DNA of 9,011 nucleotides, taken from Cyclobacteriaceae bacterium (lineage in GTDB: Bacteria; Bacteroidota; Bacteroidia; Cytophagales; Cyclobacteriaceae). Both the position numbers and the translations under genes were made by a program. The notes beneath the pieces are model-generated. The model was given only the letters and a program-made list of their open reading frames with translations. It had not been told where the DNA came from and searched no databases. Each line of letters opens with the position of its first letter. The stretch's first letter is position 1. Positions 7,613 to 9,011 of this stretch are shown here, piece after piece. Location: contig JAOUOM010000042.1 in assembly GCA_029880385.1 (NCBI GenBank), positions 1 to 9,011 of the forward strand, read 5' to 3'.

Positions 7613-7642
7613 AGGTGTCAGGAAAATTTGTTCCCGACACCT
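7613..7642 (-). terminator. Hairpin downstream of the aminotransferase gene, possible terminator
   Basis: AGGTGTC (7613-7619) pairs with GACACCT (7636-7642). After one mismatch the stem continues with GGAA (7621-7624) against TTCC (7631-7634), leaving a six-base loop. It begins 54 bases beyond the aminotransferase stop. On the minus strand the sequence after it is AT-rich (AATATTC) but has no real T-run. It is therefore a weak intrinsic terminator or a 3' stabilising structure rather than a strong stop. Confidence 0.5.
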
Positions 7643-7696
7643 TGATTGAATATATATATTATAAATGACTGTATAGGTAGCTGAAATTTCGATTTT

Positions 7697-8812
7697 TTAC
7701 CCCATAACCTTTTGTAGGGTTTGTGCGAATAACTGAATTTCCTCCACAGTGCCGGTACTGATGCGACACCAATCGGTAAATGGGGGGAAAGGACGGCCAA
7801 TGTGTACCCCTTCTGCTTTCATTTGTTGCTGCAGGGTTTTAATATCCCGGCCGGTATGGAAAAACACGAAATTGGTATGGGAAGTAAGGTAATTGAGGTT
7901 CATTTCGTCCAACACCTTGGTAATAAGTTGTTTGGCTTCCCTGTTTTTTTGTAAACTAAATGAATAAAACTCCTTGTCGACAAGGGCTGCCCTGGCGGCT
8001 TCGATCGCGAGTACATTGGTGTAGGCCACGATGTTATTTCGTATTTTCTCAGCTAAAGCAGGTCTGGCAATGAGGTAGCCGATACGTAATCCTGCCAGTC
8101 CGTACACTTTTGAAAACGTACGCGAAACGATCACGTCCCTGCCTTGTTTGACCAGTTGTACCATCGAGGGGTAGTTGGGCTCTTCGATAAAATCATAATA
8201 GGCCTCATCGCTGAAGACGATTGTTTTTTTTGAGGCAGCCTGGCAAAAATCAAGGACACGCTGTGCGGGAAGAAGGGTGGATGTGGGGTTGTTGGGGTTG
8301 CATAAAAAAATGAGCCTGGTTTTGGACGAAATCCTCTTTTCCATCTCATCAAGGTCGTGTTGCATGTCTTTGTCCACCGGTACCCAGTTGATGCTTGCCC
8401 CCCATTGTCCGGCATATTCCATCATTGAGAGGAAGGTAGGCTGTGCGGCAATAATTTCCCCTCCACCGGCCGTAAAAGTAATGCCGGTCACTTTGAGGCC
8501 TTCGGTTGAGCCTCCGCAGATAACAATATGGTCGGTGGGTACGCCCTCCTTTTCGGCAATCATCTGCTCCAGTTCGCGGCTATAGGCAAACGGGTACCTG
8601 CAGGCAATGTCAAACCCTTTTTTTATGGCTTCCTGCACCCGGGCCGATGGCCCATAGGGGTTTTCATTGGAATTGAGCAAAATAGTGCCATTGGATTGGC
8701 GGGGATTGAATTTACGTTGTTCAGCAGTGCTCAGGGAGGGCAAGCCTCCCAATAAAGCAACAGACCCAGCGAGTCCGGCACTTTTTAGCCATTGTCTACG
8801 GTTGATTTGCAT
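7697..8812 (-). CDS. Tat-exported PLP-dependent aminotransferase, class I/II, histidinol-phosphate aminotransferase-like, 371 aa
   Basis: This is a fold-type I aminotransferase with the expected active-site pattern: NSNENPYGPS (47-56), GGSTEGL (100-106) at the phosphate cup, the NPNNPT motif (172-177), DEAYYDF (202-208) with the PLP-ring Asp D202 and Tyr Y205, SRTFSKVYGLAGLRIGY (230-246) with Schiff-base lysine K235 and R243, and WCRIST (348-353) with the carboxylate-binding R350. The pattern is that of HisC-like enzymes, but the substrate is unknown. The first 30 residues are not part of the fold. They read as a twin-arginine signal, NRRQWLK (4-10), then a Gly/Ala/Leu-rich stretch and a probable cleavage site after STA (28-30). 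Tat export would carry the folded protein with its bound PLP to the periplasm, so a role in histidine biosynthesis is unlikely. No other his genes are nearby. A gene ends 84 bases upstream on the same strand and may be co-transcribed. The start at 8810-8812 is supported because it gives the complete Tat signal. Confidence 0.93.
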   Translation of the reverse strand: MQINRRQWLKSAGLAGSVALLGGLPSLSTAEQRKFNPRQSNGTILLNSNENPYGPSARVQEAIKKGFDIACRYPFAYSRELEQMIAEKEGVPTDHIVICGGSTEGLKVTGITFTAGGGEIIAAQPTFLSMMEYAGQWGASINWVPVDKDMQHDLDEMEKRISSKTRLIFLCNPNNPTSTLLPAQRVLDFCQAASKKTIVFSDEAYYDFIEEPNYPSMVQLVKQGRDVIVSRTFSKVYGLAGLRIGYLIARPALAEKIRNNIVAYTNVLAIEAARAALVDKEFYSFSLQKNREAKQLITKVLDEMNLNYLTSHTNFVFFHTGRDIKTLQQQMKAEGVHIGRPFPPFTDWCRISTGTVEEIQLFAQTLQKVMG

Positions 8813-8896
8813 AATTGATCACGGTTTATACAAATCAAGATAGTAAAATTTCAGGAAAGATGCCCCAATGACCCGGTCAGGCGTTCGGGTGGTTTT

Positions 8897-9011
8897 TTAG
8901 TTTTCTTCCCAATTTCCAAAAAGCCAGTTTCCTTCCGATTTGGGGTCGTTGGAAATAAAGTATTCAGTCACGGCGTTCAAAAGTTCCCGCTTGCTGATAT
9001 AGCTGTTTTTG
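8897..9011 (-). CDS. C-terminal end of an unrecognised protein, 37 codons visible, start outside window
   Basis: The minus-strand frame entering from the right edge stays open to a TAA at 8897-8899. It encodes a protein-like tail beginning KNSYISKRELLNAV and ending NWLFGNWEEN. The composition is that of a soluble, mixed helical C-terminus with several Trp and Asn residues and no membrane segment. I do not recognise the family. It lies 84 bases upstream of the Tat-exported aminotransferase on the same strand, with no clear terminator between them, so the two may form one operon. This fragment is too short for the ORF thresholds normally used, but its orientation, stop position and codon pattern fit a real gene. 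Confidence 0.6.
   Translation of the reverse strand, partial: KNSYISKRELLNAVTEYFISNDPKSEGNWLFGNWEEN

Larger units (their letters stand above)
7253..7696. other. AT-rich 444-bp intergenic region between the aminotransferase and susC
   Basis: No credible gene is seen in this stretch on either strand. It is much more AT-rich than the flanking genes, with T- and A-runs near 7332-7342 and 7446-7466. It holds the probable susC promoter next to the susC start, two sets of direct repeats (7412-7442 and 7554-7591) and a hairpin close to the aminotransferase stop (7613-7642). The length and repeats suggest regulated expression of the susC-susD operon. Confidence 0.7.

Noticed and set aside
8869..8879. 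Odd palindrome TGACCCGGTCA between the right-edge gene and the aminotransferase.
   Set aside because: Short, a single copy, and with a one-base centre, so it cannot form a hairpin. It could be an operator half-site but there is no supporting evidence.

Overview
The window looks like chromosomal DNA of a Bacteroidota bacterium, probably a Cytophagales-type lineage. The evidence is a SusC/SusD outer-membrane nutrient pair, the absence of clear Shine-Dalgarno sequences before the starts, and AT-rich intergenic DNA between moderate-GC genes. That placement is inference from gene content, not a phylogeny. Every gene I can support lies on the minus strand, so transcription runs from high to low coordinates. 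There are no tRNA or rRNA genes, insertion sequences, CRISPR arrays or phage genes.

In transcription order, the right edge holds the last 37 codons of an unrecognised gene (8897-9011). After 84 bases comes a class I/II PLP-dependent aminotransferase of the histidinol-phosphate aminotransferase type (7697-8812). It is unusual in carrying a twin-arginine export signal. A 444-base AT-rich intergenic region (7253-7696) follows, with a hairpin, two pairs of direct repeats and a weak Bacteroidota-type promoter. It leads into a tight two-gene operon: a SusC/RagA TonB-dependent transporter (3989-7252) and, 12 bases later, a SusD-like lipoprotein (2549-3976). A strong rho-independent terminator (2497-2527) closes this operon.

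Left of the terminator is a second transcription unit. It starts with a small exported hypothetical protein (2038-2355). A 114-base spacer with two potential stem-loops follows, and then a long open frame from 1923 through the left edge. The reading frame at 1-1923 is open across all 641 codons and encodes the N-terminal part of DabA (DUF2309/UPF0753), the carbonic-anhydrase-like subunit of the DAB inorganic-carbon accumulation system. All four residues of its zinc site are present with the expected spacing.

Functionally the window combines outer-membrane uptake of an unknown ligand (SusCD), a probably periplasmic PLP enzyme that may or may not be related to that ligand, and energy-coupled CO2/bicarbonate capture (DabA). 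I see no clearly new multi-gene system. The points most worth a second look are the Tat-targeted aminotransferase, the small exported protein and structured leader before dabA, the lack of dabB upstream of dabA, and a short motif repeated in the two main intergenic regions.
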